Position numbers and translations under genes: made by a program. Source: DATATB01 sp036268995 (lineage in GTDB: Bacteria > Planctomycetota > Planctomycetia > Pirellulales > PNKZ01). Taken from it: a stretch of 55,698 nt of DNA. Below the pieces are notes generated by a model. That model was not told the DNA's origin. It did no database searches and worked only from the letters and a program-made list of their open reading frames with translations. Below are positions 42,927-52,297 of this stretch, one piece after another (position 1 is the stretch's first letter; each line of letters opens with the position of its first letter). The DNA lies in assembly GCA_036268995.1 (NCBI GenBank), contig DATATB010000179.1, positions 1 through 55,698 of the forward strand. Direction: 5' to 3'.

Positions 42927-44552
42927 CTAATGATTGGTGACAAACTCGGTCGAGTTGAGCAGCGCCCAGAACACGTCGCCCAAGGCCTGCTTTGCGTCGT
43001 GCCCAGCGCCATCCCGCTGGACGTAGCCGAGCAGACGTTGGCGCTCGGCGCTGGTGGGGAACCGGCTGAGCGTGGCCAGGTACAGCGTGTCGATCCGATC
43101 GGAAGTCTGCATCGCGGGATCGGTCAGCACGGCCGACAGCAGGCGCCCGCGGTCGGAGTCGACAGCCCGCGCGGTAAAGCCGCCGTTCATCATGGCCAGG
43201 GCTTGCAGCACGGTCATTGGCCGCTCGGTGACCGGCTGCGTTTCGCCTTCGAAAGCCTCGAGCAGGTCGGCCCGCGCGCTTTCGGCCGGATCTCCGAGAT
43301 TTTGTACCGATCCCGAGGATGCCGGCAACTGCTGACCGGTCGCCTGGTGCAAGCTGGCCAGCACCTGCTCAGCGGTCAACGCTTTAACCGACATGCGGGC
43401 AAACAGCGCCGGGTCATCGCGGCCGGCGCCCGTCTTGCGGCTGGTGCGCTGATAGGCCTGGCTGGTCATGATGGCGCGCAGCAGAAATTTCAGATCGAAC
43501 CCCTGCGCGACGAACTCGCGAGCCAAGTCGTCGAGCAGCGCGGGCTGGCTGGCCAGATTGCTTGTCGTGAAGTCGTCGATCGGCTCGACCAGCCCGCGGC
43601 CGAACAAATGGGCCCAGAAGCGGTTGACCGCCATGCGCGAGAAATAGCGGTTGTCGGCCGAAGTGATCCAGTCGGCCAGTGTCTGCCGCGAGCCGACGCG
43701 GAATCGCCAGCGCGGCGCGCTGCCATCGAGATAAGTGGCCTGCACCACTTTGCCGGTGCCGGGAATGCCAATCTCGCGGCGGTCGAAGATCTCGTCGATC
43801 CGGCCAAACACGCCTTGATCGGGACTGCGGCGCTCGATGCCCGCGAAAAAAGCCGCAAAACCCCAGAATTGCTCCTGTTTCCAGACGTCGAACGGATGAT
43901 TATGGCACTGCGCGCATTCGATGCGGACCCCCAGAAAGATTCGCGCGGTGGAAGCCGCCAGGTTTTCGGGCGCCACTTGCCTGGCCTGGTAGAAGGCCAG
44001 CGGCGAGGGATCATTCGTGAATCGGCGGACACGTTCCTGCTTGTCGCCATTATCCAGTGGCACGTTCAACAGATCCCAGACCATGACGTTGTAGGGGGTG
44101 TCGTCGCGCAGCCGCTCTTGCAGCCAGTTTTCGAAGGCTTGCAGGTAAAACCGGCCCAGCTCATCGCCGCCATTATCGGGCAACAGCACTTGCCGCCAGA
44201 ATTGTGCGAAGTGGCTCACGTAGCGCGGCCCGTTCAACAGCATGTCGATCTTGCGGCGCCGCTTGTCGGGCGCGGGATCGCGCAAAAAATCGCGGACTTC
44301 GCTGACCGCGGGAATGCGGCCGCCCAGGTCCAGGTACGCGCGACGCAGAAACTCGGCATCGTCAGCCGGCGGCGCGGCCGACACGCCGGCCCGCTCGGCA
44401 ACCTCTGCCAGACGCGCGTCGATCAGCGCAGCGACTCGGGCCGCGGCAGCAGCCGGCGCCTCTTTACCTCCGGCCATGGCCGGGCTTTCCGCCAGGCTGA
44501 CCAGCACGAGCAACCCGAATGTCGTGATCAGTTTGCCGCCAGCACGTTTCAT
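42927..44552 (-). CDS. DUF1549/DUF1553-family exported protein
   Basis: A 541-residue protein with a signal peptide (MKRAGGKLITTFGLLVLVSL...). The DUF1549 part contains FLRRAYLDLGGRIP, VSEVRDFLRD and FLGVRIECAQCHNHPFDVW, with the Cys-x-x-Cys-His resembling a haem or metal site. The DUF1553 part contains NRFWAHLFGRGLVEPIDDF, LDDLAREFVAQGFDLKFLLRAI and MMNGGFTARAV. Such proteins nearly always occur with DUF1501, and together they are a hallmark of planctomycetes and related phyla. The start at 44552 is preferred over 44594, which would overlap the previous gene by a few bases. It lacks the separate cytochrome c domain seen in longer members. Confidence 0.92.
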   Translation of the reverse strand: MKRAGGKLITTFGLLVLVSLAESPAMAGGKEAPAAAAARVAALIDARLAEVAERAGVSAAPPADDAEFLRRAYLDLGGRIPAVSEVRDFLRDPAPDKRRRKIDMLLNGPRYVSHFAQFWRQVLLPDNGGDELGRFYLQAFENWLQERLRDDTPYNVMVWDLLNVPLDNGDKQERVRRFTNDPSPLAFYQARQVAPENLAASTARIFLGVRIECAQCHNHPFDVWKQEQFWGFAAFFAGIERRSPDQGVFGRIDEIFDRREIGIPGTGKVVQATYLDGSAPRWRFRVGSRQTLADWITSADNRYFSRMAVNRFWAHLFGRGLVEPIDDFTTSNLASQPALLDDLAREFVAQGFDLKFLLRAIMTSQAYQRTSRKTGAGRDDPALFARMSVKALTAEQVLASLHQATGQQLPASSGSVQNLGDPAESARADLLEAFEGETQPVTERPMTVLQALAMMNGGFTARAVDSDRGRLLSAVLTDPAMQTSDRIDTLYLATLSRFPTSAERQRLLGYVQRDGAGHDAKQALGDVFWALLNSTEFVTNH

Positions 44553-44590
44553 GGCGAGTTCCCTGCGTGAGCGTCCGGCGATCTGCGGTC

Positions 44591-46735
44591 TCAAGGCGTG
44601 GAAGTCAGCGACGGTTTAACGCCCCAGCCGCGAACCCTTTCGGCCGCGGTGGGGCCTGCGGACCGGCCTTCGCGTAGTGCAGCCGTTTTCTGTTGCGATG
44701 CTTTGCCGGCAATCACGGCCGGCTTGAGTCCCGTGGACCAAAACTGCATGCTGTCGTCGCTCGAGGCGGTGGCGATCAGTGTTCCGTCGGTAGAAGAGCT
44801 CATCGACAGCACGGACTTTTTGTGGCCTTGATAAACCGGGCCAGCCGCGCCCGACAGGCTCCGCAGTTCGACGCCGCCGCTAACGTCGCCCAGCGCCAGC
44901 GTGTTGCCGGTGCCCGTCAGGCACATGCTGTTGACGGAATTGGGAACGGTCCAGGCGGCAAATTCATGCCGCGAGTCGGCGTGCCAGATGCGCACGGCCT
45001 GGAAGGATCCGTAGGTGACTAGATTCCGGCCGTCGGCCGCGTAGTGTACGCCTTTGACTTCGCCCAAGTGCGGCCCCAGCTTGCCGATTTCCGTCCCCGA
45101 GTCGAGGTTCCAGATTTTCACTTCGCCGGGAATCTGCGCGTGGGTCCAGTCGCCGCTGGCCGTGGCCAGATGTTTGCCGTCGGGCGAAACTGCCAGCCGA
45201 TTGATCGGCAAGCCTTGCTTGGGCAACGTGACCAGCGGCGAGGTAGCGCCAGGCTTCCAGACGCACACCGTTCCGTCCCACCCGCCGGAAACGATGCGGC
45301 CGTCGGGCACCCAGGCCACGCTACGCAGCTTCTCGTGTGGGGTCTGAATGATTTGCGGCGGCTCGGCCCACTGCGAACTGTCCCAGACGCGCAGCGTCTT
45401 GTCGTGGCTGCCGGTCACCAACCATCGGCCGTCGCCGCTGAACGCAGCGCAGCTCACGTAAGCTTTGTGCCCAGCCAGATTGTGCCGGACGCGGCCGTCG
45501 GCCATGTCGCGGACGTGTACGACGCGCTGCTTGCCGCCCGAGACGCACCACTTGCCATCGGGCGAAAGCAACACAAACGAGGCGGATTCATCCAGCCGGG
45601 CCAACGCAGGCTGCGGCGACACGCGTGCCTTCCAGAACAGCAGTGCCTTGTCCTGGTCGGCGGAATACAGGCCGCCGCCGTCGGGCGAAAAGCAGAGTCC
45701 GGTCACCGTGTCGTGATGCCCGCCCAGCACGCGGCGCGACGTCGCCTTTTCCAGATCCCACAAGCGGACCGTCATGTCCATGCCGCCGGTGGCCAACGCG
45801 GCACCGCCCGGCGAAAAGGCCAGGCTCCAGACCATCTGCACGTGTCCGCTCAGCGTGTATCGTTCGCGCCGCTCGTTGACATACCACAACTTGACCATTG
45901 CATCTTCGCCCGCCGAAGCCAAGAGCTTGCCGTCGGGCGAGAAGGCGACCTTGCGGATCGCGCCTTCGTGACCAGTAAGCGTGGCCAATGGGCTTTGCCC
46001 TGCGAGCGACCACAGCCGAATCGTCCGATCGCTGCCGGCCGAGGCCACTAATTTGCCGTCGGGCGAAAACGCGAGCGAGCGGACACCGGCCGTGTGGCCC
46101 GACAACGTGCCCAACGGTGCGCCGGTCTCCGCGTCCCACAGCCGGACGGTCTTGTCGTAGCCGCACGACGCCAGGCGTTTGCCATCGGGCGAAAACGCGA
46201 CGTCGAAAACCCAATTGTCGTGGCCGCGCAGCACGCGCGGCGGTTTGCCAGGATCGCCCGCATCCCAGATGCGAACGGTGTGGTCGAAGCTGGAGGTGGC
46301 CAGCCGGCGGCCGTCGGGCGAAAAGGCCACGCCGCTCACCGTGTCGTCGTGCCCGGCAAAGCGATGCAGAACCTGCCCATCGTCCGCCCGGCAAACGAGC
46401 GCGACGCGGTCCTCCTGGGCCAATGCCAGCCGGCCGCCATCGGGCGAAATTGCAATCGCCGTAATCGGCGCCAGCACATCCTGCGGGCCTTTCGCAGCCG
46501 CACGGCCCAGCGGCGCGCCGTGCTCCTGCACGTCGACGCAGTCGGCTGTCTGGACGGTCTTCGAACTGACGGCCCGGCTGGGCGGAGAACCTTCGGAGCG
46601 TGCGGGCAATCCGCCCACGGCCAGCGTCAGCAGCATGAGTGCTGCCGCCGACCCCTGGCGGCCCAACTCCCTGTTACGGGCCGCGAAGCATCGAGCGGCG
46701 ACTCTGCGCGACCGGCTCACGATCCTTCTCCTCAT
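44591..46735 (-). CDS. Exported WD40-repeat protein heading the DUF1549/DUF1501 operon
   Basis: A 714-residue protein from the ATG at 46735 (MRRRIVSRSRR), with a hydrophobic signal around ALMLLTLAVGG. The rest is almost entirely WD40 units, at least twelve, for example GHDDTVSGVAFSPDGRRLAT, GHTAGVRSLAFSPDGKLVAS and GHEGAIRKVAFSPDGKLLAS, enough for two propellers. The frame is open to 46795 (MALAQNF), but that extension lacks the signal-like order. It is followed after 38 bp by the DUF1549/1553 gene. WD40 proteins are frequent partners of that gene pair in planctomycetes. Confidence 0.85.
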   Translation of the reverse strand: MRRRIVSRSRRVAARCFAARNRELGRQGSAAALMLLTLAVGGLPARSEGSPPSRAVSSKTVQTADCVDVQEHGAPLGRAAAKGPQDVLAPITAIAISPDGGRLALAQEDRVALVCRADDGQVLHRFAGHDDTVSGVAFSPDGRRLATSSFDHTVRIWDAGDPGKPPRVLRGHDNWVFDVAFSPDGKRLASCGYDKTVRLWDAETGAPLGTLSGHTAGVRSLAFSPDGKLVASAGSDRTIRLWSLAGQSPLATLTGHEGAIRKVAFSPDGKLLASAGEDAMVKLWYVNERRERYTLSGHVQMVWSLAFSPGGAALATGGMDMTVRLWDLEKATSRRVLGGHHDTVTGLCFSPDGGGLYSADQDKALLFWKARVSPQPALARLDESASFVLLSPDGKWCVSGGKQRVVHVRDMADGRVRHNLAGHKAYVSCAAFSGDGRWLVTGSHDKTLRVWDSSQWAEPPQIIQTPHEKLRSVAWVPDGRIVSGGWDGTVCVWKPGATSPLVTLPKQGLPINRLAVSPDGKHLATASGDWTHAQIPGEVKIWNLDSGTEIGKLGPHLGEVKGVHYAADGRNLVTYGSFQAVRIWHADSRHEFAAWTVPNSVNSMCLTGTGNTLALGDVSGGVELRSLSGAAGPVYQGHKKSVLSMSSSTDGTLIATASSDDSMQFWSTGLKPAVIAGKASQQKTAALREGRSAGPTAAERVRGWGVKPSLTSTP

Positions 46736-47192
46736 ACACGCAGTCGAGCGGGGCGATTCCTGGCGATTATAGACGAAATTTTGAGCGAGAGCCAAAAACA
46801 GTGTCGCGGCCGAGGGCGGGGCCGTCTCGAAAGTAGGTGGAAATCGATATGCATTAGCCGACGGCTCCCTGCCGCGCGTTTTCCGTAGCCCAGTCCCTTT
46901 TAGGGCTGGGCTTACCGTCGGCGACTGAATTTCCTCCTTCCCATTCCGATGCGGCCGTTGGCCGCATCGGAATGGGAAGGAAATTTTCGCGCCGGCATCG
47001 TCCCAGCCCTAAAGGGACTGGGCTACGGAAAGGCCGCCTTGCCTCACCCACAAATACGACGTTCACACGGGCGGCACCAATTGCGAGATTCTTGTGCGGC
47101 GGCCGTGTTGTCTCGGTTCAGCCAATTGAATCTGCGGCCGATCCTTGCCACAATACCCCGCTCGATTTTGGCCAATGGCGAGGAGGTTGCCG
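46736..47192. other. Intergenic region with a nested palindrome
   Basis: A 457-bp divergent intergenic region between the WD40 operon and the polyamine operon. Most of it is the large nested palindrome at 46881-47030 (listed separately). The remainder holds the ribosome binding site aggagg (47181-47186) of the homospermidine synthase gene. No gene was recognised. Confidence 0.6.
46881..47030. repeat. 150-bp nested palindrome, MITE-like
   Basis: Outer arms 46881-46910 (ttccgtagcccagtcccttt...) and 47002-47030 are reverse complements except for one extra T. Inner arms 46930-46956 (tttcctccttcccattccga...) and 46960-46983 are reverse complements with a 3-base insertion and surround a 3-base centre. 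The two arm pairs make one near-perfect 150-bp cruciform. The spurious peptide from the outer arm (SPVPLGLG) is a string I associate with planctomycete repeats. It lies between two divergent operons. Confidence 0.85.
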
Positions 47193-48650
47193 ATGTTAGC
47201 GTTTGGTAAGCGAATCTTGTGTCTCGGTTTCGGCTCGGTCGCGCAGTGTACGCTGCCGATCCTCTTCAAGCACCTTCGCGTGCCGCCGCAAAACGTCACG
47301 GTCATGGACTTCGAAGACTGCACGAAGTTGATGCGGCCGTGGACCGAGCAAGGCGTGACGTTCGTTCGCGATCGCATCACGCCCGAAAACCTTGGCAGCC
47401 TGCTCGGCAGGCATCTCTCGGCCGGCGACGTGCTGATCGACCTGGCCTGGAACATCGACTGCTGCGAAATCGTCCAGTGGTGCCACGATCACGGCGTGCT
47501 GTACATCAACACGTCGGTCGAAGTCTGGGATCCGTACGATCGGGCCAAGTACGAGCACCCGACCCAGCGCACGCTCTACTATCGCCATATGCAAGTTCGC
47601 AAGATGCGCGCTGGCTGGAAGGAGCCCGGGCCGACGGCCGTGCTCGAGCACGGCGCCAATCCCGGCTTGATTTCGCACTTCACGAAACACGCGCTGCTCG
47701 AGATTGGCGAGCGCGTGCTGGAAGATAAAAAGGCGACCGGCGCCGCGGCCGAGGAGCTGCGCCAGTTGATCACCGAGCGGACGTTCAACCGCCTGGCCAT
47801 GAAGCTGGGCGTCAAGGTTATCCACTGTTCGGAACGCGACACGCAGATCACCGATCGGCCCAAGGAAGTCGACGAGTTCGTCAACACCTGGAGCATCGAA
47901 GGTTTTCGCGAAGAAGGCACCACGACGGCCGAGATGGGCTGGGGCACGCACGAAAAAGAGCTGCCCGAGGCCGCCTTCGAGCATGCCGACGGACCGCGCA
48001 ACCAGGTCTGCCTGGCCCGGATGGGCATGAACACCTGGGTCCGCACCTGGGTGCCGAACTATTGCATTCGCGGCATGGTCGTGCGCCACGGCGAAGCCTT
48101 CACGATCTCGGACAAGCTCACGGTGCGCGACGCCGCGGGCAAAGCCATCTACCGGCCGACGGTGCACTACGCTTATTGCCCCTGCGACGCGGCGATCGCT
48201 TCGCTCAACGAGCTGCGCGGCTACGACTACGAGCTGCAACCGCGGCTGCGGATCATGGGCGACGAGATCACCAGCGGCGCCGACATCCTGGGCGCGCTGC
48301 TGATGGGCCATGCCTACAACTCCTGGTGGACCGGCAGCGACTTGAGCATCGAGGAATCGCGCCGCCTGGTGCCGCATCAGAATGCCACGACCATGCAAGT
48401 CGCGATTTCGGTCGTCGCCGCCGTGATGTGGATGATCGAGAATCCGAACCGGAGCGTCTGCATTCCGGACGATTTGCCGCATGACTACGTCCTGGAAATC
48501 TCGCGGCCGTACTTGGGCAAGTTCATCTCCACGCCGTCGGATTGGACGCCGCTGAAACACGTCACGAACGTCTTCGAGGGCTACACGGCCTTGCCGATCG
48601 ACACGGCCGATCCCTGGCAGTTCAAAAACTTCCTGTTGGATGCCGACTGA
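47193..48650 (+). CDS. hss: Homospermidine synthase
   Basis: A 485-residue NAD-dependent enzyme that makes sym-homospermidine from putrescine (two putrescine, or putrescine plus spermidine). The N-terminal Rossmann block ILCLGFGSVAQCTLPIL, VTVMDFEDC, DLAWNIDCCEIVQWC, then EHGANPGLISHFTKHAL, STVEMGWGT-like TTTAEMGWGTHEKELP, and C-terminal NATTMQVAISVVAAVMWMIENP are typical of the saccharopine-dehydrogenase-related bacterial enzyme. The start at 47193 is fixed by aggagg at 47181-47186. The stop overlaps the next start (tgATG), coupling it to the decarboxylase that supplies its diamine. Confidence 0.93.
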   Translation: MLAFGKRILCLGFGSVAQCTLPILFKHLRVPPQNVTVMDFEDCTKLMRPWTEQGVTFVRDRITPENLGSLLGRHLSAGDVLIDLAWNIDCCEIVQWCHDHGVLYINTSVEVWDPYDRAKYEHPTQRTLYYRHMQVRKMRAGWKEPGPTAVLEHGANPGLISHFTKHALLEIGERVLEDKKATGAAAEELRQLITERTFNRLAMKLGVKVIHCSERDTQITDRPKEVDEFVNTWSIEGFREEGTTTAEMGWGTHEKELPEAAFEHADGPRNQVCLARMGMNTWVRTWVPNYCIRGMVVRHGEAFTISDKLTVRDAAGKAIYRPTVHYAYCPCDAAIASLNELRGYDYELQPRLRIMGDEITSGADILGALLMGHAYNSWWTGSDLSIEESRRLVPHQNATTMQVAISVVAAVMWMIENPNRSVCIPDDLPHDYVLEISRPYLGKFISTPSDWTPLKHVTNVFEGYTALPIDTADPWQFKNFLLDAD

Positions 48651-49789
48651 TGCCGACATTGAACGAGCTGAAAAAGCTGGCCCGCGAGTACGGCACGCCG
48701 CTGTTCGTGATCGACCACAAGGTGCTGCGCGCGACCTATGCGTCGTTCAAGAAGTACCTGCCGCGCGTGCAGGCCTATTACGCCGTCAAGGCGAACTCCA
48801 ATCCGGAAATCGTCAAGACGCTGTACGAGGCCGGCGCCAGTTTCGACGTGGCTTCGATGGCCGAATTCCGGCTGGTCTACGAAAACATCAAGGAGCTGCC
48901 GGCCAAGCAGCGCCAGGATTTCATCTGGGACAAGGTGATCTACGCCAATCCGATCAAGGATCCCAAGACCCTCGTCGAGCTGGACCCGTACAAGCCGCTA
49001 GTGACGTACGACAATCTCATGGAGATTGCCAAGCTAAAAAAGTACGCGCCGCACGCGGGCTTGATCCTGCGGATGCGCGTGCCGAACACCGGCGCCGTGG
49101 TCGAACTCTCTTCCAAGTTCGGCGCCGCGCCCAGCGAAGCCGTCGATCTGATCGAAGCCGCGTTCGAAGCCGGGCTGACGGTCGAGGGCTTGAGCTTTCA
49201 CGTCGGCAGCCAGTGCACGAATTTTGCCAATTATTTGCAGGCGCTTGAATCCGCCGCTGACATCTTTAAGGAAGCCCACGAGCGCGGGCATCCGCAGGTC
49301 AAAATCCTCGACATCGGCGGCGGTTTCCCCACGCCCTACGACAAGCACGTTCGGCCGTTTCGCGAGCTGGCCCGCATGCTCAACGGCGAGATGAACCGCC
49401 TGTTTCCCAAGGACATCGAGATCCTGGCCGAGCCGGGGCGGTTCGTCGTCGCGCCGGCCGCGACCTGCGTGGCCGCGGTGATCGGCAAGGCGGTCCGCGA
49501 CGGCAAGCAATGTTACTACATTGATGACGGCGTGTATCACACCTATTCGGGCGTGATCTTCGACCACATTCATTATCCGGTCAAATCGTTCAAGAAGGGC
49601 GCGACGCAGGTCTCGTCGGTGTTCGGCCCGACGTGCGACGCGCTGGATACGATTTCGCTGGCCGAAGAGCTGCCCTCGCTGGAGCTGGGCGACCTGGTCT
49701 ACAGCGAGAACATCGGCGCGTACTCGCACGCCTCGTCGACGTCGTTCAACGGCTTTCCGCCGGCCACGGTCGTTCACATCAACCAGTAA
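48650..49789 (+). CDS. PLP-dependent ornithine/lysine decarboxylase (fold type III)
   Basis: A 379-residue alanine-racemase-fold decarboxylase. The PLP lysine is K47 in QAYYAVKANS. Further blocks are SFHVGSQCTNF (SxHVGSQ), ILDIGGGFPTP (phosphate-binding glycines), AEPGRFVVAPAATC, and GPTCDALDTIS with the active-site cysteine contributed across the dimer. It is close to eukaryote-type ornithine decarboxylase and bacterial lysine/ornithine decarboxylases; the specificity cannot be settled by eye. Because it is translationally coupled to homospermidine synthase, ornithine to putrescine is the likeliest reaction. The ORF is open to 48542, but the ATG at 48650 fits both the family and the coupling. 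Confidence 0.92.
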   Translation: MPTLNELKKLAREYGTPLFVIDHKVLRATYASFKKYLPRVQAYYAVKANSNPEIVKTLYEAGASFDVASMAEFRLVYENIKELPAKQRQDFIWDKVIYANPIKDPKTLVELDPYKPLVTYDNLMEIAKLKKYAPHAGLILRMRVPNTGAVVELSSKFGAAPSEAVDLIEAAFEAGLTVEGLSFHVGSQCTNFANYLQALESAADIFKEAHERGHPQVKILDIGGGFPTPYDKHVRPFRELARMLNGEMNRLFPKDIEILAEPGRFVVAPAATCVAAVIGKAVRDGKQCYYIDDGVYHTYSGVIFDHIHYPVKSFKKGATQVSSVFGPTCDALDTISLAEELPSLELGDLVYSENIGAYSHASSTSFNGFPPATVVHINQ

Positions 49790-49906
49790 AAGTGCAATTC
49801 GCTGCCCGGCGACTGCAATGGTGGACAGCTCGCATCCGACGATTTAGGATTTGTCGGATTGCCGCCGGCTATTGAAATTCCTTTCACCTCTTGAGGTGCG
49901 ACTGCC

Positions 49907-51655
49907 ATGAAACGATTCGCGGTGCTCATTGCGGCGGCGTTGTGGTTGGCGGGGTCGATCGCATCAGTGCGCGGTGACGAAGCGCTGCTCAGGGCGATTC
50001 CCGACGACGCCTTGGGACTGGTCGTCGTGAACCACCTGGCCGACACGGCGAAGAAAATCGAAGCCATCGGCGCGAAGGTCAATGCGCCGCTGCCCAGCTT
50101 GCTGCCGACGCTCAAGGCCATCATCGGTCTGACCGCCGGCCTCGACGAGCAAGGCACCGTGGGCGTCGCGATCATGCCACAGGAAGATGCCGAGTCGCCC
50201 CCGGCGATCATGATCTTCGTTCCGGTCACGGACTACGGCCAACTCGTGGCCGGGATGATGCCCGAAGACGCGCAGGCCGAAATCATCTCGGGCCGCCTGG
50301 CAGGCAAACCCGTGATGGTTACTCAGAAGGGCAAATTCGCCGTTTTCGCCCGGCCGACGGACGAGAGCGTGCTGAAGCACGTCAAGTCGGCGACGCGCGG
50401 CATCACGTCCGAAGTGCGGCCGCTGGGCGATTGGCTGCGCGAAAACGATCTCGCCGCGCTGGCCCTGCCGAAAGGTGTGCGCCGGGCGGTCGATCTCATG
50501 CAACAGGGAATTGCCCAGGCCAAAGAGAAATTGCCAGCCGACCAGGAGGCTCTCAAGCCGGCCCTGGCCATGTTCGAGCTGCTCAGCCGCAGCGGCGACA
50601 CGATTCGAGAAGAGTTAACTCATGCCGGCCTGGGCGTGCGGATCAATTCTGAGAAGGACTTGCTCGTAAGCAGCCAAGTGGCATTCAAGTCGGGCGGCAA
50701 GTTCTCGCAGGCCGTCACCGATGCCAAGTGGCCGCGGATCGCGGGCCTCGACAACTTGCCGGGCGACCATTACTTCCTGGCTCTTAGCGGCGCGATACCC
50801 GCAGGTTGGTCGCACGGTCTGATACAGGCCGGCATGGAGATGGCCAAGTTGGGAGCCAATACACCCGCAAGCAAGTTGTCAAAAGAACAGATCGAAAGGT
50901 TATTCAAATTAAGCGGGAAGTCGATGCAAGGCGTCGAAGGCATGGCAATGGTCCTGCCCGCGCCGAGGCATCACCGCGCGAGCCTGATTACATCGGCTCG
51001 AGGAGTCATGGTCGTGGACGACACAGAGACCTACCTGAAGAACTACGCAGAGACCTTGAGGGGGTTCGCCGACTTGGCAGATGAAAACGCCGACGCGCCG
51101 CTGCCGACTTACGAGATTGCCGAGATCGAGGTGGCCGGCGAAAAGGGCTTCGAGGTGAAGATGGACATGTCGAAGGCTTTCAAGGGCCAGGACTTGAACA
51201 ACCCCGGAGTTGAGGCGGTCTACCAGAAATTCATCGAAGCGATTTACGGCCTTGGTGGCAAGATGACCGTGTGTCTGGCGGCGGCCAACGAGCACACGAT
51301 TGCCATGACTTACGACAACAAACACTCGCTCGAGAGCTTGATCCAGGCCATTCGGAAGCGGGAGCCGGGATTGGGCCAGGACGAGGAAATCGTCAGCAGT
51401 AACAAGCTGTTGCCCGAGGCCGCGGCTTGGAAGATGTACATCAGCCCCGCCGGGACCGTTGATTTTGCCAATTGGCTGTTAGGCAAATTTGGCAACCAGG
51501 CAATCATTCTACCTGGCTTCCCCGACACGCCGCCGCTGGTCGCGGGCGTGAACTTCACATCCACCGGCGCCGAAGGCCGATTGGCACTGCCGAGCCGGCT
51601 GATCGATGGCATCGGCGAGTACGTGACCAAAATCCGGCAAATACAAAATCAGTAA
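49907..51655 (+). CDS. Exported protein of unknown function
   Basis: A 582-residue protein with a clear signal peptide (MKRFAVLIAAALWLAGSIAS, then VRG-DE). The mature part begins LLRAIPDDALGLVVVNHLAD, a beginning I associate with a large group of uncharacterised planctomycete secreted proteins. No enzyme motif, repeat or membrane segment was recognised; the composition is that of a mixed alpha/beta soluble protein. The aggtg sequence nine bases before the ATG supports the start. It lies 117 bp after the polyamine operon on the same strand, so read-through is possible. Confidence 0.8.
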   Translation: MKRFAVLIAAALWLAGSIASVRGDEALLRAIPDDALGLVVVNHLADTAKKIEAIGAKVNAPLPSLLPTLKAIIGLTAGLDEQGTVGVAIMPQEDAESPPAIMIFVPVTDYGQLVAGMMPEDAQAEIISGRLAGKPVMVTQKGKFAVFARPTDESVLKHVKSATRGITSEVRPLGDWLRENDLAALALPKGVRRAVDLMQQGIAQAKEKLPADQEALKPALAMFELLSRSGDTIREELTHAGLGVRINSEKDLLVSSQVAFKSGGKFSQAVTDAKWPRIAGLDNLPGDHYFLALSGAIPAGWSHGLIQAGMEMAKLGANTPASKLSKEQIERLFKLSGKSMQGVEGMAMVLPAPRHHRASLITSARGVMVVDDTETYLKNYAETLRGFADLADENADAPLPTYEIAEIEVAGEKGFEVKMDMSKAFKGQDLNNPGVEAVYQKFIEAIYGLGGKMTVCLAAANEHTIAMTYDNKHSLESLIQAIRKREPGLGQDEEIVSSNKLLPEAAAWKMYISPAGTVDFANWLLGKFGNQAIILPGFPDTPPLVAGVNFTSTGAEGRLALPSRLIDGIGEYVTKIRQIQNQ

Positions 51656-51689
51656 CGATCTCAACGCACGAACCGCCGCCGCAACCTGT

Positions 51690-52178
51690 TCAGAACACGC
51701 CGGGATATCCCAGCGCGCGGCGCCAGGCTGAGAGCTGGCCCAAGTGCATCGAGCGATGGCTGGTCATCAGCCCGCTCGCGGCAATGCCAATCGTTGCGAA
51801 GCGTGCTCTCATGCGCTCCGGAGCGGGCTGAGCCAGAAGCTCGGGCGCGGCCTCTCCATAGGCTGTCACAAGCCGGGCATGCACTTCGTCCAGCGTCGTC
51901 AACAGGCTGTCCTTGGATGGATACCGCGCGCGGTCCGCCTGCGGCGTGGTGCCCATCGCGGCCATTTCCTTCCACTCGCCGCCGAGCCGGGGTTTAACGC
52001 CCAACAAGCCCAAGGCCGCGTCTTCGGCCCAGGCCAGATGCGAGAGCAGAAACGCGGCGTGGTTCAGCGTCTGCCCAGCAACCGGCTGCGCCACGAGCTG
52101 CTCCTCCGGCAAGTCGGCCACGAGTTGGTGCAAGTATTTCTGCGTGAACCCATAAACCGTCAGAATCACGTCCTTCAC
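51690..52178 (-). CDS. DinB-superfamily protein
   Basis: A 162-residue four-helix-bundle protein of the DinB/YfiT type (putative metal-dependent hydrolases or thiol transferases; unrelated to DNA polymerase IV). The histidines of the metal site are seen in LNHAAFLLSHLAWAED and SHRSMHLGQLSAWRRALG. The start is taken as GTG at 52178, since ggaggg (52191-52186, minus strand) sits seven bases upstream. The longer version from 52205 (MNGSSEGWA) would contain that ribosome binding site. The function is unknown; some homologues act in bacillithiol or mycothiol chemistry. Confidence 0.85.
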   Translation of the reverse strand: MKDVILTVYGFTQKYLHQLVADLPEEQLVAQPVAGQTLNHAAFLLSHLAWAEDAALGLLGVKPRLGGEWKEMAAMGTTPQADRARYPSKDSLLTTLDEVHARLVTAYGEAAPELLAQPAPERMRARFATIGIAASGLMTSHRSMHLGQLSAWRRALGYPGVF

Positions 52179-52297
52179 GGCCCAGCCCTCCGAAGATCCG
52201 TTCAATCAGCTCTTTTCAATCGTCCGCTATCCTAGCGTGTCGCGGCGGGCGATAGAACCCGTGGGGCCGGGCGCGTTCGATGCAAGAAATCATCGAG

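Noticed and set aside
42930..44570. A 546-codon plus-strand ORF
   Set aside because: It is antisense to the DUF1549/DUF1553 gene and has no domain.
47196..48659. A 487-codon minus-strand ORF
   Set aside because: It is antisense to homospermidine synthase, whose motifs and ribosome binding site are clear.
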